Translations under genes and position numbers: made by a program
NCBI RefSeq assembly: GCF_017591435.1
Contig: NC_059289.1
Location: 17,829,273-17,893,272, forward strand
Length of the DNA stretch: 64,000 nucleotides
Reading direction: 5' to 3'
DNA from: Portunus trituberculatus
Lineage: Eukaryota > Arthropoda > Malacostraca > Decapoda > Portunidae
Shown here: in pieces, positions 11,142 through 23,640 of the stretch
Numbering within the stretch: the stretch's first letter is position 1
How the letters are laid out: each line of letters starts with the position of its first letter
Notes under the pieces: generated by a model
What the model saw: the letters and a program-made list of their open reading frames with translations, nothing else
The model's database searches: none
What the model was told of the DNA's origin: nothing

Positions 11142-12169
11142 CAGTGGAGACTCAATACTCGAACTTAATTCGTTCCAAATGGCCGTTCAAGTATTAAAAA
11201 GTTCGACTATTGATACCTATAAATCAGGTAATTTGTTCCAGCCATTGCCAAACCCAAGTTTACAAAAAAACAGCGGTTTAATTTTGCAGTCGCTGCTAGC
11301 ATTGGCGCACAGAAGCAGGGTTAGCCTGTCTTTCATGGGCTTGTGTCCTGCAAACACTTCTCTTCCTTTGTTATATAGATCATGTTTGGTAGTTGTTTTT
11401 TTTTTCAAAACATGCCAGTTTCATCACAATTAAAGATCTGTTGTGGGCTTAAGTGCTCCTTATCCTCAAATTACTTAGCGGTAACTCTGTCAGCACTTGC
11501 AGGCTCTCCGAGCGTCACAACAGAATGAATTCCAGTTCTTTTCTTGAAATTCACAAACCACCCTTTACTTGCTTTAAAATCATCATTGGAGTCAGATATA
11601 TCAGAAATATGACGATACAGCAGCCTAGCCTTCGCACAAATTATGCCCTCTGACAAAAAATCACCAGCCATCTGCCTCTGGTTTATCCAATCAACAATAT
11701 TTCCATTTCTTCCTCTGCCGCAGGTTGCTTAAATTGCCTTTTCACACTAATCGCCACAACAGCTTCTTTAATGAGCTCTGTCTTCATCAGTATTGTGGCT
11801 ACTGTAGATTTAGCTATACAGTATCGGTTATTCTTCCTTTTTTATCGTATTTATTAATAATCCTTTTTCTTTCGATGGTTGTCACTACATTCTTTCTTGT
11901 AGGCTTATTCTCGCCACTAACAAGCCTCTTCGGTGCCATTATAAGCTTCTAAATGCAAAAAAAAAAAACTCCAGAGAATAAACCGCAGGACAATGTTCTT
12001 ACGACAGGGAAGGATCAACTGGCTGCGGTGGACCGGTGGGGCGACGAGAAGGATGAGGCCTTTTTTGTTTACAGGCACGTGGCCAGACTTTTGACTAATA
12101 GGTATTTTTTCGAGTATTGAGTCTAACTTTTGCGTTGGACTATTTAGACGTTTGAGTATTTCTCCACTG
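11142..12169 (-). mobile_element. pogo/Tigger-type element, internally deleted
   Basis: Terminal inverted repeats beginning CAGTGGAGA (left) and ending TCTCCACTG (right) are bounded by TA on both sides (11,140-11,141 and 12,170-12,171), as expected for Tc1/mariner/pogo insertions. Subterminal sequence repeats 'actcaatactcgaac'-like motifs. The minus strand codes for the N-terminal DNA-binding part of a transposase. At 1.03 kb it is far too short for a full element and lacks the DDE domain. Confidence 0.85.
11471..11950 (-). pseudogene. Tigger transposase N-terminal fragment
   Basis: Starts at an ATG near 11,940 reading MAPKRLVSGE, then KNVVTTIERKRIINKYDKKG, the first (CENP-B N-type) helix-turn-helix. 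After a stop and frameshift comes INQRQMAGDFLSEGIICAKA and FKASKGWFVNFKKRTGIHSV, then LGEPASAD, the second HTH (CENPB-type). The DDE catalytic region is deleted. It would have bound the element's own ends; now it is a dead fragment. Confidence 0.8.
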
Positions 12170-12519
12170 TATATCATAAATTGATGTATTTCAGAAATTA
12201 TTCCAACTTTTATTCCACATCACCCGTTGAGGTAAAAAATCAAGGCGTGTTTTCTGTATATACTCTTCCCCCTTCCTAAATGTGGCATATGAGCAGGGGA
12301 GTGTGACCTTGCCAATACCTCCTCCACTTAACCTGACGTCTTCCAGACATGGCCTTATATTTTTTGTTTAATGCTGAATTTAAAATTTAACAATTTTTTC
12401 ATTAGTTTGAGAATCAATTATTTGCTGATGGGTGCTGTAAGGAGCGGCCTTGAGTACACTGATTATTCCTCCCAGTCTACGTATATGGTAGCCAGTTATC
12501 CTAGACCTGTTTCCAATCT

Positions 12520-13020
12520 ACTGTTGTCTAGGTCCAATAGTGTAAATGTTAAAATTCTTTTGTCTAAATTTTCTTGTGTACACAAGTTACTGTAAGCAGC
12601 TTTAATTGCAATAACAGTCAAGGCTTATTATGACAGCTTAAACAACAATTTGAAAGTCTCGAACAACTCGAACAAATTTGATTACAAGTCTTCTGCTCTA
12701 TTTAAAACTGTAGTTCATAAGTTTGCTTCTCACACTCAAGAATTGGCAAGTCTTACTGCCCTCCTCCCTTCTCTGCAAAGGAAGAATGCAAGCACTCCCT
12801 CTTCGAGTACAGCCCAACAAGCAGCACTACCTTCAGGCCTTGCCAACACGAGAAGTTCTGTACACATTACACCACTTTTATAATGAAAATAAACAGTTGT
12901 TGAGTGTCCTATTGTATTAATTATAAACTTGGGTTTGTAGTAAAAACAAAGCACAATACCATCACAAAGCACAATGATGGTATTGTGCTATGTGAATTCT
13001 TTTGAAAATAAATAAGTCCT
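12520..13020. other. No recognisable feature
   Basis: AT-rich sequence with short open frames only. A small palindrome-like repeat of 'acaaagcacaatacc' and 'atggtattgtgc' occurs near 12,945-12,990. Confidence 0.4.
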
Positions 13021-13024
13021 CTGG

Positions 13025-13235
13025 TGGTAACAGTTAGTGCCCTGAATTTGGGAAAAGTGCCCTGAATTTGGAAAAAAAAGCCTATAGCATCTGTAAGTGC
13101 CCTGAATTTGGAGAAAAAAAAAGCCTATAGCGTCTGTAGGTATACTTGAAGAGTATAGATGAGAAGCACTGTTCAGCTTTCACCCATTAGTGGTGCAGAC
13201 AATTTTATTTATAGTGGTACCCATAATCTTACAGT
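13025..13235 (-). mobile_element. Family 2 SINE-like repeat, inverted copy with tandem 3' end
   Basis: Positions 13,120-13,235 are the reverse complement of 7,440-7,545. Ahead of it, the block 'gtgccctgaatttgg' plus an A-run and 'agcctatagc(a/g)tctgta' is present three times (13,035, 13,057, 13,098), with the copies differing in A-run length. This tandem block corresponds to the A-rich tail side of the element. Confidence 0.65.
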
Positions 13236-13239
13236 AACC

Positions 13240-13757
13240 ATCCATGCCAACCCCAAAAATATACATTTAGGTTTAAGGTGAGATTTGCACATTGGGGCCA
13301 TGTATCTCCCTCCTAACAGAAGAGGGTGTCAGTCATGGAAGTAGTGACTCTCCCTGCATAGCGAGGGACAGAGCCTCTATATACAAATCTTACCTTAGAT
13401 TTATATATATTTTTGAGGTTGGCATGGCTAGGGCAAGCTTTTTTTTCTCCCTTATTTTCCTTCAAGGCATAAACTAGACAACTACACAAGGTAAGTTACA
13501 AACTATATAGGCATTTTGACATACATAAAACTAGTCAAACATTGGTAGGTAAAGACTATATATACATTAAATTGGAAGAGGCTGGATGGGTGGTGATTAT
13601 GTGCTGTGGCATCTGGCTTGCAAAGACAACAGGCAGCAACAGTGGCAGAGATAGTAGAGCACTCTTTCTCCATTTGGCTCTTGCTGACATGATCAAGGTC
13701 CTGACCTCTGCTCAGTACTGTCCTGACCTCTGCTGTGATCAGACGTGCTTTGCTCTC

Positions 13758-13818
<61 letters not shown>

Positions 13819-14200
13819 CCTGACCTAGTGACCAACCGCATCGCCTCTCCCAACATTCCGCTGAGTATACTCCGGTTTTTATCAGTAATTTTCTTTGCAT
13901 TTTACTCTCCCGTATAGTTTACTTTTACTTACGGGTATTTTCATTTGTCATTACAGTGATCTAATTAACTGTTTTCCCTGGTTGTTGTGCTATATTGCGA
14001 ATGTTATCCATACTAGTTTACTTATTCTTTTGCTATATATGTGAGTGTTCATTGTCATTGCAGAGCTTTATTTTCCTTTGTTTCTGTGTTGTTCCATTGT
14101 TTCTCTGTATTAAATTTGTGAGTTGTATAGTGGTATTTCAACCGATTTCACTTCCCCAACACTCCTAGATAAATTATAAAATTCCCCAGGGATTATATAG
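13240..14200. other. Unrecognised sequence with a (GT)n array
   Basis: Pure (GT)n runs at 13,762-13,817. The rest shows no domain or exon chain. Part of 13,860-14,200 could be the untranslated 5' region of the LINE that follows, but I cannot place the element's 5' end. Confidence 0.5.
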
Positions 14201-14318
14201 ACCGCACTCACATTTTTAATCCCTTCAGGTCACACCTGGCTCCAGACGCACGCCTGGACTAGTCAGTCCCTGCTGAGTAATTATCCTCTGCAGCCCCTAC
14301 CCACGTTTTTCACCAAGC

Positions 14319-15570
14319 ATGCCTTCCAATCTTCGTATGTGCGTTACCTGTCGATCTAAGATGGCCCCACAATATTTCACACGAGGAAGTGACTTGTCGG
14401 CTCTGCGTACAGTCAGCTCGCATAAACAAGATACAGGACACCGTTTCAGCAATACAACAGTTCTTGGAAAATAACGTGGTGCCACAGTCTGACCTCACTC
14501 TCCCACTCCTTCCCTCTGCTCCACTCTCCTCCCACTCCACTCCCTCTCGCTCCGCCTCTTCCTCCCCCGCTTCTACCTCCTCTATCGCCACTGTCATCTC
14601 TCCCTCCTCTCGTGCCCTGTCCTCCCCTGCCGCCGCCTTCTCCTCCTCCTCCTCACGTGCCTCTACCTCTGCCTCCTCTTCCCTTGCTACCTCCACTCCT
14701 GTCACCTCCTCCTCCTCCTCCTCCTCCTCCTCCTCTTCCTCCTCACGTGCCTCTACCTCTGCCTCCTCTTCCCTTGCTACCTCCACTCCTGTCACCTCCT
14801 CCTCCTCCTCACGTGCCTCTACCTCTGCCTCCTCTTCCCCACCCCTGCTACCTCCACTCCTGTCGCCTCCTCCTCCTCCTCCTCCTCCTCCTACTTCTCA
14901 TTTCCCTTATCTTCCTCATCCTCCTCCTCCTCTCCCCCTACACCCTCCTCTACCTTCACCACTATCAGATGTGGTGCACACAAGCAAATCACAATAAAAC
15001 GACCATTGCCTCTGTCTACATCAAATCGCTACGAAATTTTCAGCGACTCAACCATTGATGACGAGGACACCAAACTAATCGGCGATTCTCTGGTCCGAAA
15101 CCAAATAGTTGAGTTTTGTTCACGAGCCCCCAGAAACAGAAAAAAGACACTGCATCCCTGGCGGTAGGATTGATGACATCACAGGCGCATTTGATGAGCT
15201 GACAAATGATTCAACCGAAAACACATTGTTCCTCATACACACCGGGACAAATGACATACAGAGCACCAGATCAGAGGCTCTTCTTGAAAAATATCGTAAG
15301 ATGATCAACAAATACAAAACAAAATCGAATAATATCATCTCTGGTATCCTCCCCAGAATTAATGCTGCCAATTCTTTCTACAACAAAGCATTCAGCATTA
15401 ATTCTCGTCTTAGCAATCTCTGCAAAGAAGAGGGGGTAGATTTCATTAATCTATGGAACCACTTCTACGATCAGAAAATTCTGTTTTGGAAAGATGGCCT
15501 TCACCTAAATTCTGTTGGTTCAGCAAGACTGGGGCGTCTTTTCAATGAAGCGGTAACTGCCCATAAATAA
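14319..15570 (+). pseudogene. LINE ORF1: zinc finger, Ser/Pro-rich linker, SGNH hydrolase
   Basis: From ATG 14,319: CVTCRSKMAPQYF, then after a one-base shift CRLCVQSARINKIQDTVSAI, forming a CxxC...CxxC finger followed by a helix. About 140 residues of Ser/Pro-rich linker follow, expanded by (TCC)n. The esterase begins at KLIGDSLVRNQ (block I, catalytic Ser), shifts frame again, then PGGRIDDITG (block II), LIHTGTNDI (block III, Asn) and DGLHLNSVG (block V, Asp and His). All catalytic motifs of an SGNH hydrolase are present. In CR1-type ORF1 proteins this esterase is thought to act on lipids or membranes during retrotransposition. Two or more frameshifts make this a pseudogene. Confidence 0.85.
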
Positions 15571-15593
15571 AAAAAAATAAAAAAACGCGAATC

Positions 15594-17052
15594 AAGCACC
15601 AACAACAGGGATGACATAAACAATGAAAGCGAAACTGGCCCATCTGAGCGTAATGGCTTAAAGTTTTGTTACATTATTGCGCGCAGTATAAGAAACAAAT
15701 TTCAGGATCTAGAGGAAATTGTCAGCACGGAAGACTACGACATTATCGGCGTGACTGAATCCTGGATTACCACTTCAAACAGAGACATTTTAGCAGAATT
15801 TTCGTTACAGGGCTACAATTTATTTAACTGTGAAAGAACGCACAGAGTAGGAGGTGGAGTACTCCTATATGTCAAATCAGATCTTCGCCCGCTTTGGAAA
15901 CCAGTCGAAAAGATAAATAATATTGATGTCTCATACGTTCAACTTAGCTCTAAACCGCGAAAATTAGTAATTGGTGTCATTTACCGACCTCCAGGACAAC
16001 TACAGGAAGCTGACAACAAACTATATGAACAAATAGCTGAAATTTGTTCAGAAAATGAGACCATAATTGTTGGAGATTTTAATCTTGCCGTTAACAGATG
16101 GGGCGATCCTTTAAATTCACACTCGGGACAAAATTTGTATAATAATCTTTTAGAAAGTGGTCTTGATCAACTCGTACAACATTTAACAAGAGGTGATAAT
16201 ATCTTAGACCTTATTTTAACGAATGAAAATATAATTTCTAATGTAGAAGTTGGTTCCGAATTCAGCACCAGTGACCACCGGGCGATTACATTCAATGTCA
16301 AAACAAGTAAGATGCTCACAAAAGTAAAAGTACCGGACTTTCATCGAGCTAATTTTGGAAAACTCAGAATCTTTCTATCTGAAAGCGATTGGAGCCAATT
16401 ATCGAGTGCAAATTGCATAAATGAAGCGTGAAAAATATTTACATCTAAACTAGATCGAGCTGTAAAATCTTCTATTCCACTACGAAATAGGCGCTCAATC
16501 GTCAGCTATAAACCTAAATGGTGGAATTCAGAAATAAAAAACTGTCTCTCTGCTAAAAACGCGCCTACCACAAATACAAAACAACGCACAATGAAAGAGA
16601 CAAGACTGAGCATGACCAATTGCGACGCAATGCTAAAAGCTTATTAGAGAAAGTAAGAAAAATTATGAGCTCCATATCGCCAATCGTAGCAAGACAAATC
16701 CTAAAGAGTTTTTTCAGTTATATCAGAACTAAAAAAGCAATAGCTTCATCAATAGGGCCGCTAGCTCTAGACAATGGCGAATACACGGACGACGAAATTG
16801 AAATGGCTATTAAATTAAACAATTACTTTGCGTCAGTCTTCACTGAAGAAAATTATTCACAAAATCAGCCAACTGCACCAAATCACAGCAATAATGTCTT
16901 TTTAAATACATGCGATATCCAAGAAAATGAAATTTTGAGTGCAATAAATAAAGTTAAAACAAATAAAACTCATGGTCCCGATAAAATTTCTCCACGAACA
17001 CTAAAAGCAGCAAAGAACGAACTTGTTAAACCATTGTCTATCCTCTTTAATA
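15594..17052 (+). pseudogene. LINE ORF2: AP-like endonuclease and N-terminal RT
   Basis: The endonuclease reads ARSIRNKFQDLEEI, DIIGVTESWI (catalytic Glu), GGGVLLYVKSDL, IGVIYRPPG, IIVGDFNLA (Asp/Asn) and STSDHRAI (His), so every catalytic block is intact. A TGA at 16,429-16,431 replaces the TGG retained in the downstream duplicate. The RT N-terminal region follows: SIGPLALDNGEYTDD, NNYFASVFTEEN, VKTNKTHGPDKISP. It stops before the catalytic YADD part. Confidence 0.85.
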
Positions 17053-17446
17053 TTCACACTCGGGACAAAATTTGTATAATAATCTTTTAGAAAGTGGTCT
17101 TGATCAACTCGTACAACATCCAACAAGAGGTGATAATATCTTAGACCTTATTTTAACGACAAATGAAAATATAATTTCTAATGTAGAAGTTGGTTCCGAA
17201 TTCAGCACCAGTGACCACCGGGCGATACATTCAATGTCAAAACAAGTAAGATGCTCACAAATGTAAGTAAAGTAAAAGTACCTGACTTTCATCGAGCTAA
17301 TTTTGGAAAACTCAGAATCTTTCTATCTGAAAGCGATTGGAGCCAATTATCGTGCAAATTGCATAAATGAAGCGTGGAAAATATTTACATCTAAACTAGA
17401 TCGCTGTAAAATCCTCTATTCCACTACGAAATAGGCGCTCAATCGT
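17053..17446 (+). repeat. Direct duplication of LINE endonuclease segment
   Basis: Repeats 16,118-16,502 (from 'attcacactcgggacaaaa' to 'ggcgctcaatcgtca') with scattered small differences. It retains TGG where the first copy has a TGA stop, and ACGACAAATG where the first has ACGAATG. It begins inside the RT region at a short shared sequence and is cut at its other end by a Tigger element. Confidence 0.9.
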
Positions 17447-18293
17447 CACAGTGACGACTCAATACTTGAACGTCTAAATACTTGAACTTTTCAATACTCA
17501 AACGCAAAAGTTCGATTTAATACTCGAAAAAATACCTGATAGTCGAACGTCCACACCGTGGTTGTAAAAACAAAGGCTCCTTGGCGTCCCCTCTCCCCTT
17601 CCACCATTTGTGACTTGTGCTGCCGCGGTCATCAGAATAACATTTTCCTGCATTCTATCTGTAGTTTTTCATTTATAAACTTACATTAATACCACAGGCT
17701 TATTAGCGGTGAAAATATCTGGTACTCAAACGGCAGCAAATTGGGTCGTTCACAAAGCTCTATCATCTCCCTTCTCGCAGCCTCCACTGTACCGTTTTGA
17801 TGCTGTATACTGGTATTACCGTAATACCAGTATACCGGATGGTGGTGCGCATCACTAGTCCTACTGTAGTCTTGAGATAAACAACTATCTTCTGCATTCT
17901 GTCGGTAGTGTTTCATTTAGAAACTTTTGATGACATCAAAGAGGCTCATTAGTGAGTGCAAGTGTTAGTGAGCCACAGCACTCCATTAGTGGATTCACAG
18001 GAATCACACAGGAGTAAAGTTACAACAGACGTTTTCATGGATGGTGACTCATCCTTCGGTGACCCCCCTCCTCCTTCCCACCCTTTCCCCTCTTCTAAGG
18101 TATCCATCACCAGCCTTCACTTATGGTATGTACAATACAAAATAAAAAAAATATATAGAAATTTTTATAACTTTAGGTTTTGCTAAGATTGGAACGAATT
18201 ACCTAATTTATAGGTATCAATAGTTGAACTTTTTAATACTCGAGCAGCCATTTGGAACTACTGTAATTAAGTTCGAGTATTGAGTCTCCACTT
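17447..18293 (+). mobile_element. pogo/Tigger-type element, second copy
   Basis: Its ends match the element at 11.1-12.2 kb in inverted order. The left has CAGTGACGACTCAATACTTG and 'gaaaaaatacctgatagtcg'; the right has 'ttcgagtattgagtctccact' and 'ggtatcaatagttgaacttt'. The interior differs and contains no recognisable transposase, so this is a non-autonomous derivative. It abuts the truncated LINE duplicate directly. Confidence 0.75.
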
Positions 18294-18295
18294 TA

Positions 18296-18420
18296 TAGTG
18301 GTGCCTTGGAATACAAACTTAATCCGTTGAAAAATTTGTTCTTACTCCAAAGCATCAAAATAAATCTATTCTTATGGAAGAAATAATTCATTCCAAACCA
18401 CCTCCCAAAACCAAAAAAAA
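18296..18420. mobile_element. Tigger-like single end
   Basis: The segment beginning 'tagtggtgccttggaataca' and running to 'ttgttcttactccaaagc' resembles a pogo/Tigger terminal and subterminal region. No matching opposite end is found in the following kilobase. Sequence 18,420-19,130 is otherwise AT-rich and unrecognised, with an imperfect internal duplication: a 'gaaaataaaacaggaaaagtaag' stretch near 18,500 recurs near 18,665. Confidence 0.45.
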
Positions 18421-19132
18421 TTGTATTTTCACCTAATTTCTTACTTTTTGCATACTATTACTATATATACTACTACTACTATTATGCTATAACTATAGAA
18501 GATAGGAAAATAAAACAGGAAAAGTAAGCAAAATGTAATATAATGAAAATTCAACTTCTCGTGGCCAAAAACAAGCGTCACCACAACCTCCTTATGTGAC
18601 TCAATCACCACACACTATTATATAAGCCAATAAGTTTTTCTTTGATATACTGCATTTATTATGGAAAATAAATCAGGGAAGTAAGAAAATTGTAATATGA
18701 AGATTCAACTTCTTCGCTGTCAGAAACAAGCGTCAACACATCCTCCTCAGACAACTCCATCAAGCCAGCAATACGCACTCTTATCTAAACCAATAACGAG
18801 ATAAAAATAACGATTCCAATATTGTCATGCATCATAATATGTTTCTGTACTGCTTATTTATCCATGGTAATACATGTATATCTTATATCTCACCAAGAAA
18901 TACATAAATGATAAAATACACCATACTGACATCAGTGCTCTCACCATCCTCACGCTTGGCGCCCTCACTCTTCAACAAATATATCCTTGTAAAAGCTGAT
19001 ACATGATTGGCTAAGTGTCCACCATCTTGAAAACAAAGTGCCAATGACAGGCCTTGATATATGACATATAGCCTCAAGCATACACAAACTGTGCGGCATA
19101 ATGGAGCGTGCACAGTCCAGATATAAGATATA

Positions 19133-19499
19133 CAGGCAACCCCCGCTTAATGAAGGTTCACACAACGAAATTTCGCTACAACGAAGGTTTCATTTTACTA
19201 CCATCTGCTCGTTTACGAACACCAAACTCGCTTTAACGAAGTTTTATCTGGGTAATTTTTTTCAAAGTTTGAAAGGCCTGCCGTATCACGCAAGCCGACA
19301 GGTTTTTTAATACACCAGCCCTCTTGTGGACAACACGCGCACCACTCACTGCCCCTGTTCAAAACAATAACAGCGTCAGCAGCAGCTTGTCTTCCCTCGC
19401 TCAATTTATCACCAAAACGCCCTGCAATGTCGCCTAGCATTGCTACGAAGACCAGGAAGCCTCTTACTCTCGAAGTGAAGCTGGATATTATTCTCCCGC
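19133..19499 (+). mobile_element. Tigger 5' end with transposase start codon
   Basis: Preceded by TA, the end CAGGCAACCCCCGCTTAATG and repeated 'cgaa' subterminal motifs lead to an ATG near 19,428 reading MSPSIATKTRKPLTLEVKLD, the typical start of Tigger transposases (CENP-B N HTH). Homology stops within the next 30 bases, so only the 5' end remains. This is a different family from the 11-12 kb copy. Confidence 0.75.
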
Positions 19500-19742
19500 C
19501 CAGCCCTACCCTCGAGTGAGGGGACAGGGGGTAACAGTGGCGAGCTGCTCATTGTTGCCTGGAAACGCCATAAGTAATAAATAGGATCAGAGGCGAGGGA
19601 TGATAATGGAATAAGAGAGAGAGAGAGAGAGAGAGGAAATACATTTAAGTCAGCCGTCCTTTTATCGAGGAATTGCATTTAACTTGTGTCCCATCTTTAC
19701 TAATGTCAATAGAACCGTTTAATAGTACACAAATCTCAAAGT

Positions 19743-20400
19743 ATAAATGTGTCCCAGTAATGAAGAGGTTAAATTTAAGGTTTTATTAAGAGGGCGTCCG
19801 AGTTACAGCATCAAACTTTCCTCTGGTACTAAAAAATCACGAGTCGGGTATCTTGAGAGGCATATAACCTTTGTAAAGAGAGGAAAAAAAATGTGTCCCG
19901 GTAATGAGGAGGTTAATTAAGGCGAGTTTTATTAAGAGCTACAACATCAAACTTCCCTCCAGTACTAAAAATCATGTGTCGGGTATGTCTTGAGGGCTAT
20001 CCTTCCTAATGTCAGGTAAAAAAAAATGTGTCCCAGTACTGAAGAGGTGAAAAATGTGTCCCAGTATTGAAAAGGTATAAAATGTGTCCCAGTATTGAAG
20101 AGGTAAGAAATGTGTCCCAGTACTGAAGAGGTAAAAAATGTGTCCCAGTATTTAAGAGGTATAAAATGTATCCCAGTATTTAAGAGGTATAAAATGTGTC
20201 CCAGTATTTAAGAGGTATAAAATGTGTCCCAGTATTGAAGAGGTAAAAATCTGTCCCAGTATTGAAGACGTATATGTGTCCCAGTATAAGAGAAGTTGAT
20301 ATAGGTGAAGTTTTATTGAGAGGGCGTCTGAGCTACAGCGTCGAACTTCCCTCTGGTACTAAAAATTACGTGTTGGCTATGTCTTGAGAGCCATCCCCCA
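19743..20400. repeat. Two-level tandem array around 'aatgtgtcccagta'
   Basis: Two units of roughly 145 bases (from 19,743 and 19,888), each with 'atgtgtccc(a/g)gta(a)tga(a/g)gaggt', 'gttttattaagag', 'aacttccctc' and 'gtactaaaaa', are followed by about ten short monomers of roughly 25-27 bases between 20,030 and 20,285. A closing long unit extends to 20,400. The short monomer is the first part of the long unit, amplified on its own. Confidence 0.85.
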
Positions 20401-20616
20401 TGGTGGACCGCGCGCCACTCAGTACGGTGGACACCCTTTTATTGAATTCACCCTTTCCTACACAACAAAGGAGGAGGATGGGCCTTGCCACCCACCCCCT
20501 GGGCAAAGACTTAAGGTTAAAGTATCACAAAAATAACTCTGGACAGTATACACAACAAGAATACAAGTATTTCAATAAATAAATACACATATTGCACACC
20601 TTATTGCCTAAGACGT

Positions 20617-21726
<1,110 letters not shown>

Positions 21727-21769
21727 AAATATCAATAAAATAATAACAATAACAATAGTATCCACACAG

Positions 21770-23128
21770 TTCTCCAATTTGGGAAATAATTAAAAGTACA
21801 ATAAATGAAGGGAAAGTTCCACTAGAGTGGAAGAGAGCCAAAGTAGTACCGATATTTAAAGGAGGAAAGGCAACTGAACCACTAAACTACAGACCAGCGT
21901 CACTTACAAGTGTCGTAGGGAAGTTATGTGAAATAATTATCCAAGAAAAATGGATCAAATTTTTAGAAGAGGAGCAAGTCATATCGAACGGACAATTTGG
22001 GTTCAGGACAGGGCGGTCATGTGTATCAAACTTATTAAGCTTCTACTCCAGAGTTATTGCAGGACTGGAAAACAGAGATGGATGGGTAGACACAGTATAC
22101 CTGGACATTAAAAAGGCTTTTGATAAAGTCCCGCACGGAAGACTTCTTTGGAAACTAGAGAACATAGGAGGACTGTGTGGAACCTTGGTCGAATGGACAA
22201 GAGATTATTTGAATGATAGGGAAATGAGAACTGTGATCAGAGATACATACTCATCTTGGGGTAAAGTAACTAGCGGAGTGCCACAAGGGTCACGTTGGGA
22301 TAAACAGTTATATAAATTTATTCACTGATGATGCAAAGTTGCTAAGAAACATGAAAACCAGAGAGGACTGTCTGCTGTTGCAGGAAGATTTAAACAAGAT
22401 CTATGAGTGGAGCAAGAAGTGGAAATTGGAGTTTAATGCCAAGAAATGCCACATAATGGAACTAGGAAAGAGTAAAAGAAGACCAGTATGGAGTTATTTG
22501 ATGGGAGAGGAGCAAATAATGAAGACTAAAGAGGAAAAAGATCTTGGAGTGATCATATAGGAAAATCTGAGCCCTGATAAACCCATAAGCAAGATATTTG
22601 GACTATTATATAAGATGTTTACTAAAATAAGAGTGGCATTTCATTACATGGATAAAGATATGGTGAAAAAAATCATCACAAGCATGACACGCCCAAGGCT
22701 GGAATATGCAGCTGCGGTGCAGCTGATGGTGCCGGAACTAAAGGACCTAATATACAAAGAATGGCTGAAAGAAATGTGACTACCAACCTTACAAGATAGA
22801 AGAGAATGAGGGGACCTAATAACAATGCATAAGATAGTCAATGGCATTGAAAAAAATAAACATGGAAGACCTGGTGCTGGTGACAGAAGATGGAAGGACA
22901 AGAGGACATGTAAAGAAGATCAGGATGAGGCAGTGTGTGAAGGATATTGGAAAATAATTTTCCTCATACAACGGTGGAAAAGTGGAATGCATTGAGTGGT
23001 GAAGTTGTTACACCACATAATGTGCATAACTTTAAGGAAAAATTGGATAAATGAAGACATGGAGACAGGACGCTATGAGGCCCGCTCGAACCATGTACAA
23101 TACTACTAGGTAAATACAACTAGGTAAA
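21770..23128 (+). mobile_element. CR1-like LINE, RT domain with internal deletion
   Basis: RT motifs in order: WKRAKVVPIFKGGKATEPLN, YRPASLTSVVGKLCE, GQFGFRTGRSC, TVYLDIKKAFDKVPHGRLLW and SGVPQGS. The frame then jumps to INLFTDDAKLLRNMKTRE, so the segment that normally links PQGS to the YADD box is shortened and the catalytic box reads FTDD. Further on: EFNAKKCHIMELGKSKR, KEEKDLGVII and MDKDMVKKIITSMTRPRLEY. Many later stops. The 3' end has two successive 'actaggtaaata(c)' motifs and a degenerate CA tail. Dead copy. Confidence 0.88.
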
Positions 23129-23129
23129 C

Positions 23130-23640
23130 ACACATATGCACACATACACATGCCTTCTTAGGATGTGCAATAATAGTAACATGGCAACAGGTCTGAGTGG
23201 CAAAGCTCCGCAGAATTGCCACAGCCTTGTCTTGCTCCCACCAACGGTCCCAGGCTGTCCCAGTGTGTCCCATCCCAAGCATGAACTGATAGCGTGCTGA
23301 ACCCCCCCCTGCCTCCCTCATGGCCTGCAGGAGAGAGAGAGAGCAAGTGGTTTGGAGTGTCTGGTTAGGCTAGCTTTGGTCAGGTTCGAAATGAGGCTCA
23401 AATTGTCAAAAAAATTAGAAAAATCTAACGAAATGTAAGAAAAACGAAGGAAACAAAAAAAAACACCAAAACACAGGAATAATGAATGAAAAACATACGG
23501 AAACATTAAAAAACCATTAAAACTCAGGAATAATATAAAATAACATAGAAAAACATTAAAAACTTAAAAACACAAGGTTCAAATCTGTGAGAGAGAGAGA
23601 GAGGAGTGGTTATGGAGTGTTAGATTAGGTTAGGTTGAAA
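23130..23640. repeat. Unrecognised sequence with two related A-rich units
   Basis: Two units start with short (GA)n then 'gtggtt(t/a)tggagtgt.tggttagg' (23,331 and 23,589). The first is followed by A-rich 'aaacattaaaaa' repeats to about 23,580. A related junction, (GA)n followed by 'gtgttaagttag', occurs at 25,370. No coding signal was seen. Confidence 0.5.

Larger units (their letters stand above)
10570..12515. repeat. Large inverted repeat enclosing a Tigger element
   Basis: The left arm (about 10,570-11,095) recurs reversed and diverged at about 12,180-12,515. Matching landmarks include 'ccatatagactgg', 'taaattttaaattgagta', 'ctggaagacgccaggt', 'tatacagaaaacatgcctt' and 'tttatacag'. The arms are a few hundred bases, several indels apart. 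The loop is almost exactly the Tigger element at 11,142-12,169. The outermost ends show no clear TIR or TSD, so the nature of the fold-back is unknown. Confidence 0.65.
14220..17052 (+). mobile_element. CR1-like LINE with esterase-bearing ORF1, truncated in RT
   Basis: Layout is ORF1 (C4 zinc finger, Ser-rich linker, SGNH esterase) then ORF2 (endonuclease, start of reverse transcriptase), the organisation of CR1-group LINEs. ORF1 has frameshifts and ORF2 has stops. The RT region ends abruptly near 17,053 after LSILFN and the sequence jumps back to a second copy of endonuclease sequence. The 5' boundary is approximate. Confidence 0.8.

Noticed and set aside
14389..15058. Ser/Pro-rich frames considered as a mucin-like secreted protein
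   Set aside because: They lie between the LINE zinc finger and esterase and are the ORF1 linker expanded by (TCC)n.
19990..20290. CRISPR-like array of ~26-base repeats
   Set aside because: Repeats are contiguous with no unique spacers and the context is eukaryotic; a plain tandem array.
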